Shown: piece by piece, positions 26,738-37,519 of the stretch
Numbering within the stretch: position 1 is the first letter of the stretch
Layout: each line of letters opens with the position of its first letter
Notes under the pieces: generated by a model
Seen by the model: only the letters and a program-made list of their open reading frames with translations
Databases searched by the model: none
Told to the model about the DNA's origin: nothing
Made by a program: the position numbers and the translations under genes
From: Acinetobacter sp. SAAs474
GTDB taxonomy: Bacteria > Pseudomonadota > Gammaproteobacteria > Pseudomonadales > Moraxellaceae
Assembly (NCBI RefSeq): GCF_032823475.1
Contig: NZ_CP127915.1
Coordinates: forward strand, 2,356,001-2,420,000
Reading direction: 5' to 3'
DNA length: 64,000 bases

Positions 26738-28186
26738 ATGCAATTAAAAAATCCGACTTTACTCAAGCAACAAGCTTATATTGATGGTATGTGGATGGAT
26801 GCAACGGATAACAAAACGCTTATCGTTACTAATCCTGCAACAGCTGAAAATATTGCCAGTGTACCAAGCATGACTAGGTTACAAATTGAAGAGGCGATTC
26901 AAGCTGCTGATACGGCATTTGCAACATGGAAATTAACCACTGCAAAAGAACGTTCAATATTATTACGCAAATGGTTTGACCTAATTATTGAAAATCAGGA
27001 AGATTTAGCTGTTATTTTGAGTACAGAACAGGGAAAACCACTGGCTGAAAGTCGTGGTGAAATTTTATATGGTGCTAGTTTTATAGAGTGGTTTGCTGAA
27101 GAAGCAAAACGTACTTATGGTGATGTTATTCCTCATGATAAACATGGTCGCCGTCTCGTAGTCATTAAACAACCTGTAGGTGTCGTTGCGGCAATTACAC
27201 CATGGAATTTTCCGAATGCCATGATTACACGTAAAGTAGGACCAGCACTTGCAGCAGGTTGTACGGTAATTATTAAACCTGCATCAGAAACACCTTTATC
27301 TGCTTTAGCTTTAGTTACTTTAGCTGAACAAGCGGGTATTCCAAAGGGTGTCATTAATGTCGTGACAGGAAGTTCACGAGAAATTGGTGCAATACTCACC
27401 AGTCACCCTGCTGTTAAAAAGTTATCTTTTACTGGATCCACTGAAGTGGGTAAATTATTGATGGCACAATGTTCCTCTAGCATGAAAAAGATCAGTATGG
27501 AGCTAGGAGGAAATGCACCATTGATTGTCTTCAATGATGCTGATTTAGATCGGGCCGTTGAAGGTGCTATGGCCTCAAAATTTAGAAATAGTGGCCAAAC
27601 TTGTGTATGTACAAATCGAATTTTAGTTCATGCTGATATTTATGACATTTTTATTGAAAAACTTGCGCTAGCCATTAAACAGTTAAAAGTTGCATCTGCA
27701 TTTGAGTCAGGTGCACAGCAAGGGCCATTGATTAATGAAAAATCAGTAGAAAAAATTCAAGAGCATATTGCAGATGCTGTGGATAAAGGTGCAAAAATTG
27801 TCACTGGTGGCCAACGTCATGCTTTAGGTTATACTTTCTTTGAACCAACGCTTTTAATTGATGTCACGTCCGAAATGTTAGTCGCAACAGATGAAACATT
27901 TGCGCCATTAGCTGCAGTATTTAAATTTACTGATGATCAAGAAGCAATCAGTATGGCAAATGCCACTGAATTTGGTTTAGCATCTTATATTTATACAGAA
28001 AGTTTAAGTCGGGCTTGGAAAGTCGGTGAAGCTCTTGAATATGGTATGGTCGGTATTAATGAGGGCTTAATTTCAACAGAAGTGGCACCATTTGGTGGGA
28101 TTAAAGAATCTGGTACTGGTCGTGAAGGTTCAAAATATGGTATTGATGATTATCTAGAAATCAAATATATGTGTATGGGTATTTAA
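26738..28186 (+). CDS. gabD: NAD(P)-dependent succinate-semialdehyde dehydrogenase
   Basis: A 482-residue aldehyde dehydrogenase of the GabD type. TPWNFPNAMITRKVGPALAA, FTGSTEVGKLLM, the Glu in MELGGNAPLIVF, the catalytic Cys in NSGQTCVCTNRI, ETFAPLAAVF and PFGGIKESGTGREGS are all present. AAGGAGAA lies at the right distance before the ATG. As last gene of the hpa operon it most likely oxidises the succinate semialdehyde released by HpaI. The CVC after the catalytic Cys matches the redox-sensitive pair of E. coli GabD-type enzymes. Confidence 0.9.
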   Translation: MQLKNPTLLKQQAYIDGMWMDATDNKTLIVTNPATAENIASVPSMTRLQIEEAIQAADTAFATWKLTTAKERSILLRKWFDLIIENQEDLAVILSTEQGKPLAESRGEILYGASFIEWFAEEAKRTYGDVIPHDKHGRRLVVIKQPVGVVAAITPWNFPNAMITRKVGPALAAGCTVIIKPASETPLSALALVTLAEQAGIPKGVINVVTGSSREIGAILTSHPAVKKLSFTGSTEVGKLLMAQCSSSMKKISMELGGNAPLIVFNDADLDRAVEGAMASKFRNSGQTCVCTNRILVHADIYDIFIEKLALAIKQLKVASAFESGAQQGPLINEKSVEKIQEHIADAVDKGAKIVTGGQRHALGYTFFEPTLLIDVTSEMLVATDETFAPLAAVFKFTDDQEAISMANATEFGLASYIYTESLSRAWKVGEALEYGMVGINEGLISTEVAPFGGIKESGTGREGSKYGIDDYLEIKYMCMGI

Positions 28187-28198
28187 TTTAAATAAAGT

Positions 28199-28229
28199 AA
28201 AAAAGGATTTTAGAATCCTTTTTTATTAT
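28199..28229 (+). terminator. Intrinsic terminator of the hpa ring-cleavage operon
   Basis: AAAAAAGGATT and AATCCTTTTTT form an 11-bp stem around the tetraloop TTAG, continuing into T residues. It starts 13 bases after the gabD stop. Confidence 0.85.
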
Positions 28230-28249
28230 TTATTAAACAAATAATAAAA

Positions 28250-28275
28250 TAATTAATATATTTATTAATCTTATA
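28250..28275. promoter_or_regulatory. AT-rich repeated box shared with the hpaR promoter
   Basis: AATTAATATATTTATTAAT followed by CTTATAG recurs almost exactly at 33149-33175 just before hpaR. It has a palindromic outline (ATTAATA-N4-TATTAAT like) and may be an HpaR operator or promoter. The next gene (MFS, 28721) starts about 450 bases downstream. The rest of 28230-28720 shows no gene. Confidence 0.4.
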
Positions 28276-28720
28276 GAATCATTATAATTAAAATTTATAC
28301 CAGACGAATTTTTATTTAAAAATATATTAAAATCAATATGTTACTTAAATAAATCAGTGATTAATAGTTGTTGTGTAAAGTACCATTAAAAGCATGGAAA
28401 CTACATTTATTTATATATTTATCATATCTAAAATGCAATGAGTTTTAAATAAAAACAATTATTTAAATCAAATCATATTTTAGATACGGAAGTATTTTCA
28501 ATATAGGACAGCGCCTATAATTTTTAGCAATAATTCATGAAGAGTTATTGCCACTAAAGAAATTAATCAGTGGATGCTTGCAAAAAAGTGCTTTGGCAAT
28601 TGAACGAATAAACCAATCTATACTTATTTATCTACAGTCATGCATATGGTTTAAATGTCAATATATTCATAACACACTTTGCTTGCTTGATTTATACATA
28701 CTCACAGGGAAAGATGGATT

Positions 28721-30097
28721 ATGTCTTCTACTACGATGTCGAATGAGATTGTTACAGAAAAAATGTCTACCAACGATCGTAAAGTTGCTTTTGCAACTAT
28801 TATTGGTACAACGATCGAATGGTACGACTTCTTTATTTATGCTGCTGCTGCGGGTCTGGTATTTAATACATTATTTTTCTCTCCTGCTGGCTCTCAATTA
28901 GGAACATTACTTGCATTTGCTACAGTCGGTTTAAGCTTTTTATTTCGTCCTTTAGGTGCATTTTTAGCAGGATATTTTGGTGACAAAATTGGTCGCCGTG
29001 CAATTTTAGTGGTCACTTTAATTGCAATGGGACTATCGACTGCATTAATTGGTCTATTACCAACCTATGAAAGTATTGGTATCTGGGCTCCTGTTTTTTT
29101 ACTGCTATTACGTATGCTTCAAGGTTTATCTGCAGGAGGGGAATGGGGCGGAGCCGTATTGATGGCTGTTGAACATGCACCTGTCCATAAGCGTGGTCGT
29201 TTTGGTTCATTTCCTCAAATTGGTGTACCACTCGGTTTATTACTGGCTTCAGCAATTTTTGCACTCATGAGTGGTGTCATTGCGCCGGGTGATGCATTCC
29301 TTGAATGGGGTTGGCGGATTCCTTTTTTATTTAGTATTATTTTATTATTTCTTGGACATTGGTTGCGTAAATCCGTAGAAGAAAGCCCTGTATTTGAAGA
29401 AATTAAACAACGTAAATCAGCTTCAAAAACACCAATTAAAGATTTATTTAAACATCATACTGGACTGGTGATTGTTGCAGCACTGGTCTTTGCAGGTAAT
29501 AGTGCAATTGGTTATATGACCACCGGTGGTTTTATTCAAAATTATACCACTAATCCAGAAGGTCCATTAGCTTTACCACGAACACCTATTTTAATCAGTG
29601 TGACGATTTCAGCAGTAATTTGGCTAGCATTTACTTGGTTTTCAGGGGGATTATCTGACAAAATTGGTCGACGAAAAACATATATCTATGGTTTTATCAT
29701 TCAGTTTTTTGGTGTTATTGCATTATTTCCATTGGTTAATATTGGAGAAATTTGGTCGGTTTCACTTGGATTATGTGTATTGGCTGTCGGTATTGGGATG
29801 ACATATGGTGCACAGTCTGCCTTTTATTCTGAATTATTTCCAGCATCTATTCGTTTCTCTGGTGTTTCTATTTCTTATGCATTAGGTGCAATTTTAGGCG
29901 GTGCATTTTCACCATTAATTGCTTCTTGGTTGGTAACAACAACGGGTTCTACCAATGCTGTTGCAGTTTATCTCGCCATAATGACGATTATTGGCTTAAT
30001 TGCCACACTTTTACTTAAAGATCGCTCAGGTATTCCATTAGGTCCAGATTATGAAGCAGAACAAAATCAATCTGCTTTTATTTTTTCAAAAAAATAA
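28721..30097 (+). CDS. MHS-family MFS transporter, probable 4-hydroxyphenylacetate importer
   Basis: A 458-residue permease of the metabolite:H+ symporter family. It opens with IGTTIEWYDFFIYAAAAGLV, characteristic of MHS proteins. Then come LFRPLGAFLAGYFGDKIGRR, LRMLQGLSAGGEWGGAVLMA, KRGRFGSFPQIGVPLGLLL and a second-half GGLSDKIGRRKT. Twelve membrane helices are expected. It lies between the ring-cleavage operon and the hydroxylase genes, so 4-hydroxyphenylacetate or a related phenylacetate is the likely cargo. That is inferred from context. GGGAAAGATGG precedes the ATG. Confidence 0.85.
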   Translation: MSSTTMSNEIVTEKMSTNDRKVAFATIIGTTIEWYDFFIYAAAAGLVFNTLFFSPAGSQLGTLLAFATVGLSFLFRPLGAFLAGYFGDKIGRRAILVVTLIAMGLSTALIGLLPTYESIGIWAPVFLLLLRMLQGLSAGGEWGGAVLMAVEHAPVHKRGRFGSFPQIGVPLGLLLASAIFALMSGVIAPGDAFLEWGWRIPFLFSIILLFLGHWLRKSVEESPVFEEIKQRKSASKTPIKDLFKHHTGLVIVAALVFAGNSAIGYMTTGGFIQNYTTNPEGPLALPRTPILISVTISAVIWLAFTWFSGGLSDKIGRRKTYIYGFIIQFFGVIALFPLVNIGEIWSVSLGLCVLAVGIGMTYGAQSAFYSELFPASIRFSGVSISYALGAILGGAFSPLIASWLVTTTGSTNAVAVYLAIMTIIGLIATLLLKDRSGIPLGPDYEAEQNQSAFIFSKK

Positions 30098-30110
30098 TAT
30101 CTCTGATTTT

Positions 30111-30142
30111 AATCACCGCTCTTTAAAGCGGTGATTTATTTT
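30111..30142. terminator. Intrinsic terminator after the MHS transporter
   Basis: AATCACCGCT and AGCGGTGATT form a perfect 10-bp stem around a 6-base loop, followed by TATTTT. Confidence 0.8.
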
Positions 30143-30405
30143 GAATCACCCAAAAAACGGCATAAAAAATAAATTGAATCTTAGCACCATTCGAGTGGAC
30201 TGGCGCTTAGGATTTAGTGATGTTCTTTTCACTACATTTAAAGCTCATAAACGATGAAAAGTACCATTTTAAGATGGGAAAATACATTAATGTTTGCTGT
30301 TTTTTTATGAATAATGCTAGTCAGGATAAGTTGTTAAAGGGTTTGAGATGAGATCATCATCCCAAACTTCTTCACTAGCAATGAAAAAACAAAGGAATAG
30401 ATTAT

Positions 30406-32648
<2,243 letters not shown>

Positions 32649-32654
32649 AATCAG

Positions 32655-32690
32655 ATGATAAAAAACTGCTTTAGCAGTTTTTTATCATTT
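32655..32690 (+). terminator. Intrinsic terminator after the hydroxylase genes
   Basis: ATGATAAAAAACTGCT and AGCAGTTTTTTATCAT form a perfect 16-bp stem around a two-base turn. Confidence 0.85.
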
Positions 32691-33148
32691 AAGTATCAAA
32701 TGAGTATCCAAAAAAAATGATATATAGATGATATCTTTAATTAAATAATCCAAAATTAAAATAAGAATTTTTCTTTTAAAATCATAAGATAAATATAATT
32801 TTATGATTAATTTTTGGTATTGTTAGAGCAAACTAAAGTTCCTTTTATCCCTAAAATTAAAAATCAGTATTCTCCTTTACGTAAGCTGGGTTTTAGCTAA
32901 ATAGCATTTATTTATATATTTTTTATTATTTTCTCACGATGTGATTTTTTAATTCTATTATCCATGCTATTAATATTGGTTTTAATGTAATAAATTAATT
33001 AATAATTAGATATATTATTAATTTTTTAATATTTATGAGAGTGAAAAAATTACATACATATAATTTTACATTATTTTATTTTAGTTGATTATCAACCTAG
33101 TGATAATATTTAAAATATACTTTTACTTTTTAAGTTTTAAATCAGTTA
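32691..33148. other. AT-rich intergenic DNA upstream of hpaR
   Basis: About 460 bases with no convincing gene. It is dominated by A/T runs and TTAATTAAT-like words. It leads into the repeated box before hpaR. Confidence 0.45.
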
Positions 33149-33175
33149 TAATTAATATATTTATTAATTTTATAG
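33149..33175. promoter_or_regulatory. AT-rich repeated box at the hpaR start
   Basis: TAATTAATATATTTATTAAT then TTTATAG matches the box at 28250 with one change and ends about ten bases before the hpaR ATG. This placement suits autorepression. Confidence 0.45.
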
Positions 33176-33184
33176 TGGTACTTG

Positions 33185-33610
33185 ATGAAAAAAATAAGAC
33201 CTTCCGTTACTCTCGCACTTTTACAAGCACGGGAGTCCTTAATGACTCATTTCCGTCCTGCATTGAATGATGTTGGTATTACAGAACAACAATGGCGAAT
33301 TATTAGAATTCTTGCACAATACGGTGAATTAGAAAGTACCTTGTTGGCAGAAAAAGCATGTATCCTCAAACCGAGTTTAACAGGAATTATTCGTCGTTTA
33401 GGCGAAATGGACTTGGTCACTCGACGCCGTGGTGATACAGACCAACGTTTTGTTTTTATTGATTTAACACGGGCTGGTGAAGAAGTTTTTAAGCAAATGT
33501 CTGTCGAAATGGAAAAACGTTATCAAAATATTCATCAGCAAATTGGTGATGAAAAAATAGAAAAATTACTTGATCTGCTAAAAGAGGTACAAAAGCTAAA
33601 AATAGATTAG
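33185..33610 (+). CDS. hpaR: HpaR, MarR-family repressor of homoprotocatechuate degradation
   Basis: A 141-residue MarR protein. The N-terminal SVTLALLQARESLMTHFRPA, NDVGITEQQWRIIRILAQYG, ACILKPSLTGIIRRLGEMDL and the wing RRRGDTDQRFVFIDLTRAG match enterobacterial HpaR. It would bind palindromic operators as a dimer and release DNA when 4-hydroxyphenylacetate or homoprotocatechuate is present. The ATG at 33185 is preferred to the TTG at 33182. The gene ends convergently with the exporter gene, overlapping its stop by four bases. Confidence 0.92.
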   Translation: MKKIRPSVTLALLQARESLMTHFRPALNDVGITEQQWRIIRILAQYGELESTLLAEKACILKPSLTGIIRRLGEMDLVTRRRGDTDQRFVFIDLTRAGEEVFKQMSVEMEKRYQNIHQQIGDEKIEKLLDLLKEVQKLKID

Positions 33611-34800
33611 TGTTGAGGTATTTTAATCCATATAAATAGCATGAGATAACTTGCTAAAACTAAACTATAGACCCACATTAAGTGTGGTGGAAAAAATATT
33701 GAGGCCAGTAATCCAATGATTAATCCACCCACAGCATCAAAACCAAAACGTGTAGAAGTATAAATGGAAATAGCTCGCCCACGTAACGATTCCTCAGTTG
33801 AATTTTGAATCATAATATTGGTTAAAATATTAGTGGTAGAAATACCAAAACCCAATAAGAACATGGCCAGTGAGAGAATAATCATGGATTTTGATAAAGC
33901 TAAAATCATTAATCCAATACTACAAAGTGCCATATTATGTATAAATATTTTGTTATGATGACTAAAATCTTTTTTGCTTGCCAGTAATAAAGAAGAGAGT
34001 AAAGAACCAATACCTGCACAGCCCCAAAGTATACCTAAAGTTTTTTCATTTCCTGCAATAATATCACGCGCAAAAACTGGCAATAAAGTTACATAACTGG
34101 ATGCAGTTAAGTTAATCACGATGACCGTACACATCATTCGTCTAAAGAGTATATTTTGATACATGTATTTTAAGCCTTCAATAAATACATGTCCGACCTG
34201 ACCTTGTACTTTAATAGAGTGTACAGACCTCATACGTAATACGGCGACCGCTAAACAAAGGTATGAACAGGCATTAATATAAAAGCACATTTCAGCACCA
34301 ATTAAACTTAATAGTAATCCTGCTATTGGTGGTCCAATAAAGCGTGAACTATTAAATATCATGGCATTTAATGCTAAAGCATTAGGAAGTAGCACTTTAT
34401 CTTCAATCATTAAGCTAATTAAAGATTGACGTAATGGTGTATCGATTGCAGTCAAAATACCCAATAACAATGACATACTAATCAAAATACTTGAGGTAAA
34501 AAAATCAAAATGATAAAACACTCCTAATGTCATGGTTTGTATAAATAACAAAATTTGAATAATAATCAGGAATTTTTGTTTATTTAACTTATCAATCCAT
34601 GCTCCTGCAATTGGGCTAACAATAAGTTGAGGAATTAATGCACAAAAACCAATAATACCTAATAATGCAGCTGAATGTGTTAAATCATAAATAATCCAAG
34701 CCAAAGTTACTTGTTGGATCCAAGTTCCTAATGTAGATAAAGAATGGCCAATAAAGTAATTTCTAAAGTTTTGGGACTTAAGTGAAATGAAGGTTTGCAC
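33607..34800 (-). CDS. MFS exporter, EntS/MFS_3-like
   Basis: About 397 residues, twelve predicted membrane segments. It starts QTFISLKSQNFRNYFIGHSL-STLGTWIQQVTLAW, the N-terminus typical of MFS_3/EntS-like exporters. It then shows PIAGAWIDKLNKQKFLI and later SLLLASKKDFSHHNKIF. No ATG start is visible; GTG at 34800 (or TTG at 34806) is likely, with a poor ribosome binding site. An HpaR-like palindrome (34824-34837) lies just upstream and the gene converges on hpaR, so efflux of toxic catechol or related intermediates is a reasonable inference. Confidence 0.78.
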   Translation of the reverse strand: MQTFISLKSQNFRNYFIGHSLSTLGTWIQQVTLAWIIYDLTHSAALLGIIGFCALIPQLIVSPIAGAWIDKLNKQKFLIIIQILLFIQTMTLGVFYHFDFFTSSILISMSLLLGILTAIDTPLRQSLISLMIEDKVLLPNALALNAMIFNSSRFIGPPIAGLLLSLIGAEMCFYINACSYLCLAVAVLRMRSVHSIKVQGQVGHVFIEGLKYMYQNILFRRMMCTVIVINLTASSYVTLLPVFARDIIAGNEKTLGILWGCAGIGSLLSSLLLASKKDFSHHNKIFIHNMALCSIGLMILALSKSMIILSLAMFLLGFGISTTNILTNIMIQNSTEESLRGRAISIYTSTRFGFDAVGGLIIGLLASIFFPPHLMWVYSLVLASYLMLFIWIKIPQH

Positions 34801-34823
34801 GAACAACCATAAAATAAAAAAAA

Positions 34824-34837
34824 GTTAATATATTAAT
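34824..34837. promoter_or_regulatory. Probable HpaR operator upstream of the exporter
   Basis: GTTAATATATTAAT differs in one base from the perfect palindrome at 20788-20801 upstream of hpaG1. It lies 24 bases before the exporter start, so binding would overlap the promoter. Confidence 0.5.
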
Positions 34838-35134
34838 TATTTTAATCTTTTAATAAAAAATTTAACATCAATATTTAACTTAAACTATGGTGAAATATAA
34901 TTTTTATACATTTAAATTTTATACCATACATTTCCTGTATAATTTTGCCAATGTGATCTGACAAAATCAGGAAAATGATCCACCTTCAACCAACCTGTTA
35001 TTGGCCGTCGATGATGATCATTTGGCAGAGCTTTAGCACAATGTGACTCTGCGTAATATATGCTTTACAGTTGCTGGAAGTATCATTCGCTCTTATTGAA
35101 GAATTAAAGCATAATAATATGCACCCAAATAGAG
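34838..35134. other. Intergenic region, no gene seen
   Basis: About 300 bases between the exporter promoter and the response regulator stop. There is some coding-like composition (CCAACCTGTTATTGGCC) but no usable open frame. It may contain remnants of a lost gene. Confidence 0.4.
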
Positions 35135-35818
35135 TTAAGCTAATAATCCTAAATTTCGCGCAGTATAAATTGCTTTTGATCTGTTGCTGACCGAAAGCTT
35201 TCGATAGATATGCTTGATATGACATTCGATTGTATATTTAGATAAAAAAAGTGCCTCTGCAATTTCTCGATTACTCATTCCTTGAGAGACTAAATTAAGA
35301 ATTTCTAATTCACGTTTAGAAAGTAAATCATTTGGTGCTGTCGTCAAATTTTTGTTGATTGATTTAAAGTTAATTTTTTCTAAAATTTGCTGCGCAATAA
35401 AAGGATCTATGGGTGCACCACCACGTAATGCACTACGAATCGATAAGATAATTTCAAAGTCATCCCGTTCCTTTAAAATATAACCCGTAGCACCGATTTG
35501 AATCGCGTGCAAAATCGTTTCTTGTATACTCCAAGCCGAAATAACTAAGACTGGTGTAATCTGATCCTTTTGACGCAAGGCCTGAATAAAGTCAAGACCA
35601 CTGCCATCAGGAAGCCCTAAATCTACCAAAGCAAAGGCAATATGATGTTGTGCTAATACCTGTAGAGCCTGTTTTACACTTTGTGCAAAAATTAACGTAT
35701 CTTGAATATAACCTAGCTTGAATAATAATTGTTTTAAGCGTTGTTGCATAATGACATCATCTTCTAATATCAATAAAGGCGCTGGTAATATAAGTTCCGT
35801 TGCTGTCATTTTCTTCAT
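35135..35818 (-). CDS. Orphan NarL/FixJ-type response regulator
   Basis: A 227-residue response regulator. The receiver domain (residues 10-125) has the acidic pair LILEDD, the phospho-acceptor Asp in FALVDLGLPDGSG, Ser in VISAWS (T/S position) and Lys in GYILKERDD. The C-terminal LuxR-type helix-turn-helix reads LLSKRELEILNLVSQGMSNR, EIAEALFLSKYTIECHIKHI. The ATG at 35818 is used since the longer frame begins only with TTG. No histidine kinase lies next to it, so its partner and targets are unknown. It may regulate the neighbouring sulfur or aromatic genes. Confidence 0.88.
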   Translation of the reverse strand: MKKMTATELILPAPLLILEDDVIMQQRLKQLLFKLGYIQDTLIFAQSVKQALQVLAQHHIAFALVDLGLPDGSGLDFIQALRQKDQITPVLVISAWSIQETILHAIQIGATGYILKERDDFEIILSIRSALRGGAPIDPFIAQQILEKINFKSINKNLTTAPNDLLSKRELEILNLVSQGMSNREIAEALFLSKYTIECHIKHIYRKLSVSNRSKAIYTARNLGLLA

Positions 35819-36080
35819 TCTTAGCGCTAAATTATTTCCATTCAAGCATAAGCTGAATTGTATTGTTTTACCATCACTATAATTTGTGATTTTATTTGTT
35901 AATTGTATACTTTTAATTGATTAAATCTTTTATAAAATTTCAAATTATTTTATTTATCATTAAATATGATAAATATATAATCTAATACTATATTTTAAAT
36001 AGTATATAACTAATAAAAAAAATATTGTTTTAAAATAAATAAACAAAAATATTATATTTAACTCAATCAAGGAGTTTTAT
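35819..36080. other. Divergent AT-rich promoter region
   Basis: About 260 bases, nearly all A and T, between the response regulator and the ABC-ATPase stump. No hairpin or operator is distinct. AAGGAG at 36069 is the ribosome binding site of the stump. Confidence 0.4.
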
Positions 36081-36194
36081 ATGAATAAAATTGCAGTTAA
36101 TATCTTAAATGTAGAAAAAGATTTTAAGCTTAAAGATGGCCACTTTAAAGCAGTTAATCATGTTTCAATGCAGGTTAATCAAGGTGATATTTAA
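36081..36194 (+). pseudogene. N-terminal stump of an ABC transporter ATPase
   Basis: A 37-codon frame (MNKIAVNILNVEKDFKLKDG, then HFKAVNHVSMQVNQGDI and TAA) matches the first beta strands of a MetN/SsuB-type ABC ATPase, ending just before where the Walker A motif (GxSGAGKST) should begin. The remainder is deleted. It keeps a strong ribosome binding site (AAGGAG) and precedes a flavin monooxygenase typical of sulfur-scavenging clusters, so an importer was probably lost by deletion. Confidence 0.65.
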
Positions 36195-36219
36195 GGCAAA
36201 CTCATTGGAGTTGAGTGTT

Positions 36220-37516
36220 ATGTCTAAAAAACAAATACATTTTAATGCATTTGAAATGAATACGATTAATCATATGGCACATGGTTTGTGGGCACATCCA
36301 GAAGACCAAAGAGTCAACTATAAAACAGCAGAATACTGGATTAATCTTGCTAAATTATTGGAAAAAGGTTTATTTGATGCCATATTTTTAGCGGATATTG
36401 GTGGTGTTTACGAGCCTTATGAGGGGGGGGTATAAAGCAGCAGTTAAACGTGGCATGCAATCACCAATTAATGATCCATTTATTAATGTGGGATTAATGC
36501 TTGGTGTAACAAAACACTTAGCTTTTGCAGTAAGTGCGTCAACTAGTTATGAAGATCCCTATAATTTAGCACGACGTTTTTCAACAATTGATCATTTATC
36601 GAATGGTCGAGTTGCATGGAATGTTGTGACATCTGCTCTAGAATCTGCAGCACTCAATCATGGTCATGATCAGATTATTGCACATGATAAACGCTATGCG
36701 ATCGCAGATGAGTTTTTAGAAGTCTGTTATAAACTTTGGCAACATAGCTGGGAAGATGATGCGATTAAAATTGATCGTAAAAATCATATTTATGCAGACC
36801 CAGAGCAGGTACATACCATTAACCATCATGGTCAATATTTTAAAGTTCGTGGTCCACATTCATGTGAACCATCTCGACAAAGAACCCCTGTTATTTTTCA
36901 AGCAGGATCGTCTACAACAGGTAAAAAATTTGCAGCCAAACATCAGGCTGTTATACAAGGACGTTTAGCCAATGATATTAAGCTATTTGGGTCATTAACA
37001 ATTATAGTAGGTAAGACAAATGCCGATGTTCAGCAAAAATTAGAGGATTTAAAGCAATATTTTTTAGCAGAAGCATCATTTATTCAATTTTCGGGCAGTA
37101 CCGGTATTGATTTAGCAGCATTATCTGATCATGAAGTATTTGGCCGTAGACATTCAGAAGGTAATCAATCTACAGCTCAACTTTATGATCATAAACAAGC
37201 ATATACCGTTAAAGATGTAAAAAATGAACTGGCAAAATTTGCAGCACGAACAGTTTTAGTCACGGGTACGCCTGAAGAGGTTGCTGATCAAATTGAAGAA
37301 TTGATGGATTATACCGATTTAGATGGCTTCAATATCTATCAAGCAATCACGCCAGCAACATTACAAGATGTTATTGAACTGGTCATTCCTGAATTACAAA
37401 AACGTGGACGTTATAGAACGGAATATCATGATAGCTCTTTAAGAGATCGCTTATTTAACACTGGTAATCGTATTTCACCTAGACATCTGGCGAATCAACA
37501 AAATATTGGAGTTTAA
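36220..37516 (+). pseudogene. LLM flavin-dependent monooxygenase (NtaA/SnaA/DszA type), frameshifted in a G8 run
   Basis: Residues 1-70 (MSKKQIHFNAFEMNTINHMA, HGLWAHPEDQRVNYKTAEYW, ILADIGGVYEPYEG-like) are in one frame and stop soon after a run of eight G (36423-36430). The rest (YKAAVKRGMQSPINDPFINV, LARRFSTIDHLSNGRVAWN, VIFQAGSSTTGKKFAAKHQA) continues in the next frame to 37516. Removing one G restores about 431 residues, the normal length. The family uses reduced FMN to oxidise sulfur or nitrogen compounds. It could be a sequencing error, a phase-variable tract or a true pseudogene. The SfnB-like gene follows after three bases. Confidence 0.8.
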
Positions 37517-37519
37517 GCA

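Noticed and set aside
28548..28720. ORFs upstream of the MHS transporter
   Set aside because: No family resemblance. They overlap the transporter's leader in another frame and have no plausible start.
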